Assembly: GCA_963978545.1 (NCBI GenBank)
Contig: OZ021731.1
Span: 55,973,242 to 56,037,241, forward strand
Reading direction: 5' to 3'
Source of the DNA: Linyphia triangularis
Lineage: Eukaryota; Arthropoda; Arachnida; Araneae; Linyphiidae
Length of the DNA stretch: 64,000 nucleotides
Below the pieces are notes generated by a model, which saw nothing but the letters and a program-made list of their open reading frames with translations, made no database searches and was not told where the DNA came from. The position numbers and the translations under genes were made by a program. Shown piece after piece: positions 1 to 12,200 of this stretch (position 1 is the first letter of the stretch; every line of letters begins with the position of its first letter).

Positions 1-2
1 TG

Positions 3-446
3 TATAAAACCTTAATAAGGCCTATCATTTTGTATGGCTGCGAATGCTGGATATTAAACAAGTCTCAAAAAGACAAAATATTTATCTTTGAACGAAAAAT
101 TCTTGGAGCAGTTAAAAAAAACAATGTCTGGAGAACACGCTATAATCATGAATTGTACTTAAAGTATATACGACCAAATATTGTTCTAGTGATTAAGTCC
201 TATTGAATTAGATGGCTGGGACACATATACAAATAAGATGAAACAAACCCAAATAGAAAATTGATCTTCTCTAAAGTTGAAGGAGTTAGAAAAAGAGGGA
301 GACCTCGCTCTAGATGGATTGAATGCGTTGAGGAAGATCTAAAGACGTTAAAAATCAAAAGATGGAGGGCTATAGTGACTGACAGAACCAGATGGTGGAA
401 ACTGACTGAGACTGTAGTGCTACGAAGAAGACTTGCTTTTTATTAG
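3..446 (+). pseudogene. 3' end of a decayed non-LTR retrotransposon ORF2 (reverse transcriptase C-terminal tail)
   Basis: One frame starting at base 3 reads through to a TAG at 444-446. It shows the familiar order of arthropod non-LTR elements after the reverse transcriptase core: YKTLIRPIILYGCECW, then FERKILGAV and WRTRYNHELY, then IRWLGHIY, then KRGRPRSRWIECVEEDL and a final RTRWWKL segment. Two in-frame stops (TGA 204-206, TAA 234-236) show the copy is dead. The 5' part is cut by the window edge. It lies on the opposite strand to NUS1, presumably in an intron or flank of that gene. The family assignment (non-LTR retrotransposon) rests on recognised motifs; the clade is not resolved. Confidence 0.85.
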
Positions 447-1687
447 GTTTTCTCGGGTCTAAAAGACCCAACCAACAAAACATGAATCGAGTGTGAATTC
501 CCACACACAGGTGTTTTGTATCTGAACATTATGCGTACTAGTCACATTTGCCTAACTTTTTTAATCAGATAACCAGCAGATTGATTGTCAGGCAGTACAT
601 TAACAAGTTACTTTCAGTAAAATTACGTCCAATTCTGCATAAATGGCAATCCAAGACAGTATGCTAACAAGGAAAAAGTTAATATACCACTTAATTTCTT
701 TAACCAGAGTCTCTTACAATCAGCTTGAATAATAAACATAAAAATTAACATTTGTTTCTTTGAATCTAAGACACTTTGATGAACCAAAACATGTAATTTT
801 CTTTTAAATTGTATGTCGTCATCTAGTAATTTTTTTTTTTAAATTTCTACCTGTGAGTTATAGAATTCGAGTATTTTTCAAGAGTAAGATGTTTTATTGA
901 TAACTAGGATTGCGGAATATCGCATAACTTTCAATTATGCTTAATAATGCAGTTATATTTGCCATGGAATGTTGCAATTTTCCTTTATCATTTCAATATT
1001 TTCTTTATTTTTTTTTTTTAAAAACGGCCAGTTTGTTAATATTTAATTGACATAAAAAAAAACGCAAAAATAGTTATATGTTTATTTGCAAATATTTATA
1101 ATAAAAATAACTGAATAAAATACTTAATATTACATAGAGTGAAGTACACATTACATATACGAAAGTAAAAATTAATAAGCTGCAGATCTGACATTTTTAA
1201 ATCTACTCTTTTCTCTGTAATCTTCAGATTATAAAAAATATGGTTATCCATGTTCAGTATCTTAGTAAAAACATCATTTTATGGAATTCACGAAAATTTA
1301 AGCACCTTTTTATATTTTTTTTTTTTTAAAGCTAATTAAATTTTAATTTACGCTAAATCTCCGATTTTAATTAAAAATTCTACTTTGTTTCCACAATGAA
1401 GAATCTCATTTTGAACCCATTGATTATCCTATTCTAAAAAAACACACGATCTTCATCACCGATAATATTGTGGAGCAACCAAGTTATCAATATTCGTCAG
1501 ATGCTTAAAATACAGCTGCAACCGTAAAATCTTTAGGTCTTCAATAAGGAGAAAAAGCATTAAATCTTTAAGACAGATGAGCAGAATGTCAGTAGGACAC
1601 TTGGAGTGCCCAATAAATAAAATTAAGAATATTAAAAATTGTAAACAAATGATTTTCTCTGCTACAGCAGGAAAAAATACAATTTAC
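447..1687. other. Probable NUS1 intron 1 sequence, no gene seen
   Basis: This A+T-rich stretch lies downstream of the donor of the NUS1 exon. I looked on the minus strand for a second NUS1 exon joining in phase 1 and found none, so the remaining exons probably lie left of the window. It holds several poly-T runs and nothing else recognisable. Confidence 0.5.
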
Positions 1688-1973
1688 CTGTGCTGTCATA
1701 AATGCTGACATGATGAATTCCAACACAAAAACTCCAAATTATAAAATTTGATAAGTCGTTGAAAGATATTTGATCTTCGCAAACTATAATGCCGAGATGT
1801 GAAGGCATTTTCTTTGAACATGATGTTTTTACAGCACTTTGTACACGCAGGGAACTTGGCAATAAGCTCTTTAAATGCTGAATAAATAGGCACAAGTCTC
1901 TAAATAAAAGATGAAAATAACACAATAGATCTATACACTTGTGTATTAAGTATAAAGTTACTCTATAAAACAT
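1688..1973 (-). CDS. NUS1: NUS1 (Nogo-B receptor), first coding exon; dehydrodolichyl diphosphate synthase complex subunit
   Basis: NUS1 is the non-catalytic cis-prenyltransferase subunit that pairs with DHDDS at the ER membrane to make the dolichol precursor for N-glycosylation. The exon encodes 95 residues plus one base and ends at a good donor (ACAG|GTAAATT). Residues 1-32 form a hydrophobic, membrane-anchor-like segment (MFYRVTLYLI at the start). From residue 55 the sequence KKMPSHLGIIV, then SFNDLSNFIIW, then VGIHHVSIYD aligns with the start of the NUS1 domain (human: LPVHMGLVI, SFSDIASLVVW, VGISYISVYD). An in-frame TAA stands at 2007-2009 and the only in-frame ATG after it is at 1973, which fixes the start. 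The gene is partial: later exons with the C-terminal RxG-type tail are outside the window. Confidence 0.85.
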
Positions 1974-1999
1974 AGTTGCTTCGACAGGGTCACGAGCAG

Positions 2000-2230
2000 A
2001 GAACAATTACAAACCAGCATAACAAACATTAAGATAGCGGACCGGCATGAGTGAGGTGAGAGGAGGAGTTAGCTGCCACCATTGCCACCCAACAATTCAA
2101 GGGGAAACGGGAAAGCAGAAAGTATCCACGTCACTATAACCACGTCCAATCATTCAACACAAAACGACAACAAAATAACAAGTAGGCAGTATTCCATGAC
2201 GTCACAAAAGACCCATTGACGTCAAACATA
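2000..2230 (-). promoter_or_regulatory. Putative NUS1 promoter with two CRE-type sites and a CCAAT box
   Basis: Upstream of the NUS1 start codon the composition becomes less A+T-rich. Two exact palindromic TGACGTCA octamers lie at 2197-2204 and 2217-2224, 20 bp apart, and a CCAAT with an adjacent CACGT lies at 2141-2150. TGACGTCA is the site of CREB/ATF bZIP factors; ATF6 and XBP1 use related sites. The start of transcription was not located. That these sites drive NUS1 is inference from position. Confidence 0.5.
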
Positions 2231-4348
2231 ATATAACCGTGGATTAAAATAAAATCAGTTTCACTGTGAATCCAAAAAATTATTCAAGGATAAAGTGAAT
2301 TCTTTCAATAGCTCATTGATTATTTTGCTAGTTTGGCTGCATAAGTATCCTTTTTAAAAATTACTTTTCAAAAAGCCTATAATGAGGCCAACGAAGGTGC
2401 GTTTAGTACCTGCTTGGCCAGTGGTGGACTATACGTAGTTAGTACTTGTTAGGTCAGTAGTGGAGAACCAAACTGTCATATTACGATGACACTGGAGTCA
2501 AACACGAGAGTAAAAATTCCTCCAACTGGAAATTACTATAAAAATCCTTTTATAATAAGAAGATAATGGAACGCTGTTTTCAGTACGGGCTTCGTTTAAT
2601 GCATCCCTGCCAGCCACGCAAAATCCGCTACGTTAAACTCTTTCTCTCTCCCCCAAAATATCGAGCTACAAGTGTAATCTTTTCCGTTATATATAGCTTC
2701 GTATTTTTTGAAAAAAATTGCTTATTTTAGGTTACTACGTATCGGTTACCAAATCCCATGCTTTAAATTCGGTTGTCCTGTTGCATTTTCTCAAAACATT
2801 CATCAATGCATGTGATTTTTATCAATTCATTTCCAACGGATGAAACTGCAAAGCAGATATGCGATCTTCTGATTTTAATTAAAATGTATCATTCCTATGT
2901 CAGTAACTTTTTAGGGTGATGAGAATATGTAGTATGAGTCCAAACGTGAATTTAAATTTGTCTTTATTTCGTAAAAATTACTAAGCTGGTCAGCGAATAA
3001 AAAAGAAAAAAAAAAATTCTGCGTCAGATGTTTCACTGAGACGTCGCATATAAAAACGCATTATCCATCTGTGTAGGCTTATCTCAGCAACTAATCAACC
3101 AATTCTGGTTGTATTTGCACAGTTGTGTAGCATTCTCACAGAGGTTATAGGCTTTTTTATTTACAAAATTATGGCGATTTTAGGCATTCTTAAATTCTGG
3201 ATATTTTTTTTTTTTTTTTTTTGAAGTCATATTCCTCTACTACATTAAAAATAAAACTTCGTAATTACATGTCAAATGCTTTCAGTCGTATTATATTTTG
3301 ATACTTTTGTTATTCCCTTTTTAACATTAAATCTCCATATCAGCGGTACATCCGAGTAATTTATAAAGTCGGAAGACCATCATACGTTTATATAATGAAG
3401 GAAGGAGAGGGGGACTCGGGGGAAAGATAATCCAGTAACTAAGGTATGTTTCGAGTTTAATAAAATTGTGGTTTAATAACATTAGCCATAAGATGTATTT
3501 TAAGGGGATGAAGGGAACTATCTGCATGTTCATATAATATGGGATTCACATATACCTGCAAAAATTATAGAAAAATTCTGGCTTAAATCCAATATAATTA
3601 TAAAGCAATTGATTACTTTTATATTCTCGAGTACACTGGACTTGGTAACTATAGCAGAATAAAAAACACCCAACATTCAATCTCTTGCTATTCCTTACTT
3701 TGATGACCATCTCATTATGTTTTAATAAGTAATCAAATTATGATCTTTCACTTTTATCATCCGAGATTGTTTGATAGGTTCATTAAAATAATTTCAATAT
3801 TAAAGTTACCAATATATTTCAGGATTGTTTGGTAACAAGTTCATATTTGTGTTTTAGTAGATCCAATTATTTAATTACGGCATTGTGAATACGAAAAGCG
3901 AACTCAACACTGGGATTTTTTTTTTCATCATCCAAATCTAGACCCTTCACAGATGCTACTGGCATATATTTCATGTAGTTTGTTCTTCTTTCACTCTAAA
4001 AATTTGCAGAGAATGATACCAAGCTGTATAGAAACTGCCTTATGGAAAACTTTTCAAACATGTTTTTCTGAGAATCACCTTTTGTTGAATCCGTAATGCC
4101 TCAATTAACGATGTTACTTATGAATATGTGCCATGAAAAAAATTATTTTTTTAATCAGGTTTCTTATAAAAAAAATTTACCAACAATCATTAAAAAAAAT
4201 AATTCGTTTTTTAACTGTTTGTTTTAAAAATAGTTCCTAGTTGTAAGTTTGAGGATATTTCTTGAAAAAACTCAAAAGTTTTTTTAGTATGTTAGAAGTT
4301 GAATGATGTATTTATAGGTACCATAAATTAGACAAACAATTCCAAATA
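2231..4348. other. Intergenic sequence between NUS1 and the ZDHHC14 3' end
   Basis: A+T-rich sequence with several poly-T runs and only short open frames without family resemblance. I see no gene or clear repeat in it. Confidence 0.5.
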
Positions 4349-4492
4349 CAGTTAAACCCCATTAATGCAAAGTCGATGGTGTCGTGTTAAAGGAATACAT
4401 TAACGTTAAGTTTTAAGTACGGTGAACTGCTTTTAATTTGCGTTAAAGCTTGATTTCATGTTAAGCGATTCCACGTTAACGGGGTTTGACTG
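4349..4492. mobile_element. Small pogo/Tigger-like MITE flanked by TA
   Basis: The left end CAGTTAAACCCCATTAA and the inverted right end CAGTCAAACCCCGTTAA are near-perfect terminal inverted repeats, and both flanks carry TA (4347-4348 and 4493-4494). The 144-bp interior contains more copies of the GTTAA/TTAAC theme and no coding sequence. TIRs starting CAGT and a TA duplication fit the pogo/Tigger branch of Tc1/mariner; the exact family is inference. Confidence 0.75.
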
Positions 4493-6232
4493 TATTAACT
4501 CTGAATTTAAATTCTTGATGAACTATATGAAATAAATAAACACTTATTGTGAAATATTTAGTTTTTAATTTAAAATACATTATTAGTACACAGCGAATAC
4601 TTCTCAATGACATTTAAAAAATCACATCGGAAGCTAAAGAATATTCAAAGAAAAATAAATCTGAAATATATTATACACTAATGATAAGAGTTTAGTCTCG
4701 ACTGGTCTGCGCCTTGACTAAATAAAAAGAGCACATTACAGAAGCAGAATATTGTGAGCTGCTTTTTTGCACATTTTGTATAAAAATTCTATTTACAAAA
4801 TAAATTAACAGTCTGAATGGTGACATCAGCTGAAATTTCTCTATACAATCTTACCCAATAGAGATGGATCTAAACTTTTGAAAATTGGTGCCTCTGCACA
4901 CAAATAGCTTTTGGAAGTCTGTGTACCTTGTTATAGTTTTAATGAGTTAATTGTAACTCTATTTCAGTTAAGCCAACCACTTTTTATGGTTGCGGTAACT
5001 GAAAATTTAACCAGCTAGGCCTCAGTTGCTATGGAGATTTAAAATAAATTTGTTCATGTCCCCAGAGCAACTATAGACGGTAGAATAAATGATGCTGCTC
5101 TCTGCACCACAAAACAGTGGGTTTGATTATAAATGAAACCATACTGATTACATTTCAACTACATTTTGCAGTTGATGCAAAAGCTGTCTGTGTGAAAAGG
5201 CCCTCAAAACACACTAATTGTAAAGTGATGTGAGCTGATGAAATGGCACAGAGCGATGAAAAAATGCAATTTATATCCCTTCTGTAATAAAGAGGAGGTT
5301 AGGTACATAAGAATAATCATGAATACATATATACATTATTAATCACCAGTTTAAGATATTCGAGCTAAAAATATATCGCAAATCAAGACATCCCTCAAGT
5401 CTGCATTTAGACATCTTAAAATAATATAGCTGATAATTTCTTACTTTCACATATTTTGTACAATATAAATTATAAATAAATACTACATTATACTTCAACT
5501 TAACACTGAAGGAAATAACAATTCATATTTGTAATAAAAGAAAGTAAAAGCAGAAAGTATTGAAAATAATCACTAGAAGCAACATTACATTACAAACAAG
5601 TATTCATATTTATAAGAGCAAAATTTAATGTTTTTATTAAAAATTTTATTACATAAAACAGGTTATTAAAATTTTCTTTAAATTTAAAATAATGGGTGTA
5701 AGTGCATTGCAAATTGCAACTATGATCACTCGGTGTTAGTTTTATACCTACCTGTACAAAAAAGCTACATGGGTAGCTAAACTCAATCCACTTAATATTA
5801 TAAAAAAAGCTTAAAACTTGTTGACTTTAAATGATATCTTAACCAGATATATTGCACTTCTTAACTTTATTGTAAGAATATTATTCACCATTCACAGAAA
5901 TATAGTAGACACACAATAGACACTTGACGATTTTTTTTAAAAAGAGAATAAGGCGAGTTTATTTAAAATATCAATATTTTAAGTTTTTTCATTCAACTGC
6001 TCCAGACAAAAAATATTCATTGCTTATAGCAACCCTAGACTTCAAGTTATACATTAATTTTTATGGCAAGTTATTTGTAATGCTTGGCAATTTATTTTAA
6101 AGTTACCCAAAATTACAGTGTCCATAGTGCATCTGTACCCAAAAACTAATACAATTGTCAGACATAAAAGTAAAACAATTCCTCATGTAATGATTTTCAA
6201 AGTATTAAAACAAAGTGAATTTTAAAAAACTG
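4493..6232 (-). other. ZDHHC14 3' untranslated and downstream sequence
   Basis: This lies just downstream of the ZDHHC14 stop. On the minus strand an AATAAA hexamer falls at 6091-6096, about 140 bp after the stop, and others lie farther on, so the end of the transcript is ambiguous. No other gene is seen. Confidence 0.45.
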
Positions 6233-9200
6233 TCAGACAGCACTTTGCTTAAGAAGAGAAAGTTGGCTGCCAGCATCTTGAGGCTCTTGGTCATCTTTTT
6301 GCGAAGAGAGACTGGCAGCTGTTTTGGCACAAAGCTCGGATTCGTGCCTTGTTTGGGGGGACACTACAGCTACAGGGACTTTATTTCCACTGCTGCCTAT
6401 AGAGGAAAAACAAAGAGTAGCACATCTAAGCCATGCATAAAATATTACATGCAAATAAATAATAAGCATGCAAATGTAAATCAATAAAATAGAAAGAAAA
6501 AAAATAATAATAAAGTTGAGCTAGTTAATACTTATGGAGGGGTTTTTGATATCAAGTTGCATTGATGTGAAGAATATTTTTTTTTTTTTTTAACATCTAT
6601 AGGTCAAAGTACATAAATATTTTTGTACAATAGTATAAAAAAATTAAAAATAATAACTGATACACTTTTCAATTTAAATTGAAAAGTGGGACCTTAAACA
6701 GACTGGATCGAAAATTGATTTAAAAACTAAAAAAAAAAAAAAAAACATGCTCAACAAACAAAAGAACAGAAAAAAGCACCATAGAATTGCCAAAGAGGCA
6801 ACAAAAATAAACCAAATACTCTCTAATGAAAATAAAAAACAAAATCAACTGAAACTAAACCAAAGTTGAATGTAAAAGATGAATTCGAAATTCACATTTA
6901 CATTTTAGGACATGAAAACACCAGCAACTATAAAGAGAAACACATCCAGTAATATCGAAACTCTTTCCGCAAGCATTTTTGAAGTGGCACAAGACAAAGA
7001 TTTCAATTCACAATTACGCCCCAGGTATTCCAAATTGCAATTGTAAAAATCTAAGCATTCCTGAACCAGATACATTGTTCCACATTTTGCAGCTAACATA
7101 TATGAAACAGCTTATATATCAAGAATGTCATGTTTTGTGTAGACATGCTGCCTTTTTGTTGTATAAAGAAACAAGAGTCATCCAAGTCAGATACACTTGG
7201 AGCAATGGAAAGCCTCATTTGTAAGCTGGGTGAACTTGAAGACTAGCGTGAGATGCACCCTCCTCACTACGCAAATTCATGGCCTTAGCACGGAAGTCCA
7301 GCGCCTTCACCACTTGACTGTGTTGCCTCCATACTTCAGGATTTACTACTCAAAGAGAATGTTACAGTCAATTCACATCATGTATTGAGAGTTCAGACTT
7401 AATTTCTAATTCTATTTAGGTAATAAAAACAATTGTGCAAGCAAGTGTGCAAATTCCATTTATAGGGAAAAGAGGATACAAACATGCAATGAAAAGAGTT
7501 TATTAGCAGGAATCATTCTAAGAGAAACTCGGGTCCTTTTACTTGACCCCTTACAAAATTCCATGACTGAAAAAGGATCCTTTCTATAAATTCTACATAA
7601 AAAAAAATACAATTTTAAATTAATACTTGGATATTTTGTTGAACTGCATGTTTTTATATAAAAAGGTTCCCTTTTCTGATGTACTGTTTGTTTTCTTACA
7701 AAAAAATATTTTAGGTGTTTAAAAAAAATAAATTATTTTTTTAAAAATTGTTTAACAATTAACAAAAACAAGAGACCCCAAAAGAATCCTTAGACCACTG
7801 ATCAATGCTGATTTCAACCAAAACTTTGCAAGAGCTAAAATTTACCAATCTTGTGAATCTTTATTTCAAAGCAACAGATATATTTCTGTTATAATTTGTT
7901 GTGAGTGCCAGAGCATAAAGACATACTTTGACCAGGCATCTTAGTGGGCCTTATTCACCAAAGGAGAAAAATTAAATTTCTAATTCAACAATATGTAAAA
8001 CAAAAATTGCAATTTCTCCAAGTTTGATACTCGAAATTTAGTTTATTACTAAAATATGCAAATTCTGTTAAGCAACCACATACTATATAAATTCAGTTCA
8101 CAGAAAGGTAAAAATAGCTGAAGGAAATAATGAATTTAAATAATTCGAGGGTAAAAATCCATAAACCACTATAAACTATAGCATATATATTTTTAGGCAG
8201 TATTAATGCATAAAATATAAAGGATATTTTTATTCAATCTGCATAATCCAAACATCAGAGGAAAAGAAATAGCAAACATGTTTATATGTATGATACATTT
8301 TTAAATATAAATATCTTTACCATTAAGGCCCTATCTATTGGCAAATTTTCCACAATGTCGCTTACCAAAATATGTAATGGCATTTCAACAATTTGCTTTC
8401 TGTGCCAATTACTTCTAATGGACTTAAGGTAGTGCTACAATTCTAGAATTGTTCTCTTCTAGCTACCAGATTCTAGTACCATGAAGGCCCTACGACACAA
8501 ACTTTACCAACAAGCCATGAAAGATCTTAAGGTAAAAATGCACCAGAATCATGGCAACTAGAAGAGGAAGTTTCTAACACAACAGGATGCTCTTCAACAA
8601 CTTTGTAGTTGCACTTTGATACTATATATTTCATTAAAAAAAAATCTGACATTATAAATAAGTTTGAGTAAAGAAAATAAAAAGGTTATTCAATTGATAT
8701 TCCTTATAACAATACTTCTGCAGTTAGTTCTGTAAATAAGATGACCCACTTGACGGCTGTGGGGTTAGAGCTCTCTGACCTTGCATGCCAAAAGTGCCAG
8801 GTTCGAATCCCGGGCCAGGCATAGATGTTCGTTGTGGTTCAGAATCCACATTAAGCTGTAGGTCCCAGCCTGATAAGCAGTCATTGTTCATAAAAATAGG
8901 TCGTTGAGCATACAAACCAACCAATTATAAACAGGATGTGCTATCAAATAACAAATAAGTCTCAGATCACACTCTGCAGCCGTTTCTTAGAGTTTCGAGA
9001 AAATAAAATGTCAACTTTCCAAAGCAAGACGTTACTAAAATGTGATGCAACAATAATGCAAAATCAAAATAATTTTTTCATATGTGTGACTTTAGTGGGC
9101 ATTTCAGGTGTTACAACAATAATCAAGGTATATAAGAAGACAATGAAACTAATTTTGCTTATAGTACTAAGAAAATATAAACTCATTCAAATTGATGCTG

Positions 9201-12200
9201 TTGCTTTAAACAAGCCCAAAGATATTTTAGATATATTTATACACCAAATGATTTGACTCATTTATAGCAACCAGCTGATATTATAGACAAAAGAATTGAA
9301 ATCTAATAAAGAAGAACATAAAAGGTTAATGCAGGAACACATAGATGTGAAATATTTTAAATATAATGGATGTTAGAGGAAAAACTACTAACATGTAACT
9401 AAAATAGGGATTTATAGGAGGCACCTAGTGACTAAGATTACTCACCTACAGTGATCCATGCTGAGGCAAAATGTAAATGTTAGGAAATTAGAAACTTAAG
9501 TATATAGAAATTCACTTATTCCAAACACTTAATTCCACCATCACGCATGGTCAACTACAGAGAGAATTTTGGTAAGGATAAAATTTAATATTGAAGTTCT
9601 TAATTTGATGAGATGCTAAAATGCTAGTGGTGTTTTGGACTTTAACTGATCAAGTTAATGTATTCAAATTTAAACTAAATGTGCAATAGAATATATGAAA
9701 ACACTTAGCGGACCAAAACCATCAATATATCGAGGCCAATATCATTGTTAAAATTTACTTAACTAAAAAAAGTTTTCAACAGTGGAGATTCATTATAATA
9801 TAATACAAAACCATCGTTAAATACAATAATCACAAAAGTATATAATTAAAATGTAGTTTCAAGTGCTATTTTGGGCCGATGTAAATCATTTAACAAAAAA
9901 TTGGAAAATGGTGTGACAAGTAAAATCAAAATAATATTATCACTGGATATTCAGCAATAAACAAACAAGCAGCAATAATAGATAGTCTTGATTAATGATT
10001 TAGACACTGCGAGAAATGGATTTAATGAGATAGCTATAATGGGTTTGAGGGCACCTTTTTTTGGATCAGGATACCACCAGCAAGATTATTAGCAGTAGTA
10101 ATACTTTTGCTGCCTATTAAAAGCATCACTATATTCATTATATGACAAAACAACTAATGGACAATTGCTTTTGTTCTAGTACTTATTAAGAATTGGTGAG
10201 TAAGGGTCAACATATATGGTATTACTAATGACTTGCTATACTTTTACAGTATAATTTTTCCTTAAGAGACTATAAAAGCTCCTTAAGATAGTACTTGACA
10301 CTACTTATCTATGAAGATTGTCAAAATTAAAAGGGTACTTCTTGAATATGACCACTTTTAAGCTGATAGATTGAAACAATTAGGCTTCTCTTCAAGTTCT
10401 GGGCCTGTGACTTAAAAAAAAAAATACTTCTAATACATGTTAGTTGAGCTTAGCTGCAGCTACAGAATAACTAAAAACTGAATTAAACAAAGAGACAAGT
10501 ATTTAAACTTGAGTACAAAAATTCTTTAACAAAATAGCTAAAATCGCTAGTTACTTTTTAGTGAAATGCTAAAAATGATTTAGAGTTTTGTCACTTTTGA
10601 TAATAAGTTTAAAATAATTATTAACTTTTTACAATAAAATCCTTATTAACTTTAAATAAAAAGATACTTCAGGGTGGCCACAAAATTCAGGAAAAAAAGT
10701 TCCCTGATAATTCCCCGACATATTTGTAAAAAGTTCCCTGATTTTAGCGCAAACTTTTTTTCAAATTTCGCTAATTTTCTTAGGTTTTCCATATGTCTAG
10801 ACACCCTGATCAAATAGAACGTGTATGCTAAAGAGATAATATGCAATTTTTAAAAAAATAGTTTTGCTGGTAATGAAAAGTTTAAATTATTCCATAACAT
10901 TAAACTTCTAATGGCTTATTACTACAAATCTCTAAGTAAATAGCGTCAAAATATTCATGAACGTACCTTAAACAATACAAAATTTCCCTGATTTTCATGA
11001 AATTTTTAAAAGTTCCTTGATTTTTTCCAGATCAGAAACCTCCCTGATTTCCAGGTTTTCAAGGTTCTGTGGCCACTGTGTACTTTATACAAATATCAAC
11101 TGAAAAAATACTTTTGGTCCTTCAGCTTACTTGATCTTTTAAGTCGAAGACTAATCTTCGGATAAAAAAAAATGGTGATTTTTCAAATTTGGTGCTAAAT
11201 GTTTTAGCAAAAAAGCTGCCATATTTTAGCATTTAAGAAAGTTCTTTAGCATTTTGCTAATAAAACACCCACAGCTTAATAACTGCAAGAGACCTAGTCG
11301 CAGTGTTGGGTTCTTCTGAGCCACATTCTTAAATTATTATCAAGAGTTTTGGTTGTAGTAACATCCTATTGCTTCATTTGGACTATATTCCTTATCTTCA
11401 AAAATGTGAATGGCAAAGCAAACTACTTTATTTAATTATTTGGATATTGCAGTACAGTTGAATGCAAGGAAGATAATGATAGAACAAAAATAATACCAGT
11501 AACATTTTATTAGATAATTGAAGCTCATTGCACCATTAAAAAAATTTAATAAATTCTATTCCAAGCTATCTCAAATTAATTAAACTTACTCTTGTATTTC
11601 ATTAAATTTTTAACCAAAGGAAGCTGATATTTATTATATCTCCAGGTATTCAGCTTTATACAGGTTTCCCACACAAATCACAGAATGAAAATAAATGAAT
11701 TTTAAGGACCTGAATAATGTTTTTTAAGAATCTTTGAAAATTTGTGTTCAGGCATCATGTCTATAAATAAATTTTTAATAAAGTATATTCTACCAAAAAA
11801 GTTACAAGTTGGCGCATACATAATACAAATATGTCAGAGAATTCCAAAATGGTGCAGATAAGTCGCGGTCACACGAGGATAGCAAGTCTGATTAGTATTT
11901 TTATAAATTTTGCAGTTGAGCACAAAACATCCTCAAAAATTAAGAATATATAAGGACCTCCAAGCATTTTCAAGGACTTTTTAAGCACCTCTAAGCATTT
12001 TCAAGTACTTTCAAGGTCTTGAAAACATGTTCAAAAATTTTACGCACTTTTAAAGACTGTGGGAACCTTGTTTGTATCAAATATGATAATTTAGAATTCA
12101 CAGATAATAAGATGCATAGAAAAAAACAATTACCATGTGGGCCAGCATTTTGGTAGGAACTTTCTCTTATCATACCACGATAGCTACCATTGGTCGAATG

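Larger units (their letters stand above)
6397..12133 (-). other. ZDHHC14: ZDHHC14 intron 9
   Basis: A 5.7-kb intron between the phase-1 donor CACATG|GTAATT and the acceptor CTATAG|GCAGC. It holds the candidate alternative exon at 7215-7345, a 26-bp palindrome, a tRNA-derived SINE (8744-8927), a CAGGGTGGCCAC repeat (10670-11080) and a MITE (11661-12070). The remainder (about 8930-10669 and 7350-8740) shows nothing I recognise. Confidence 0.8.
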
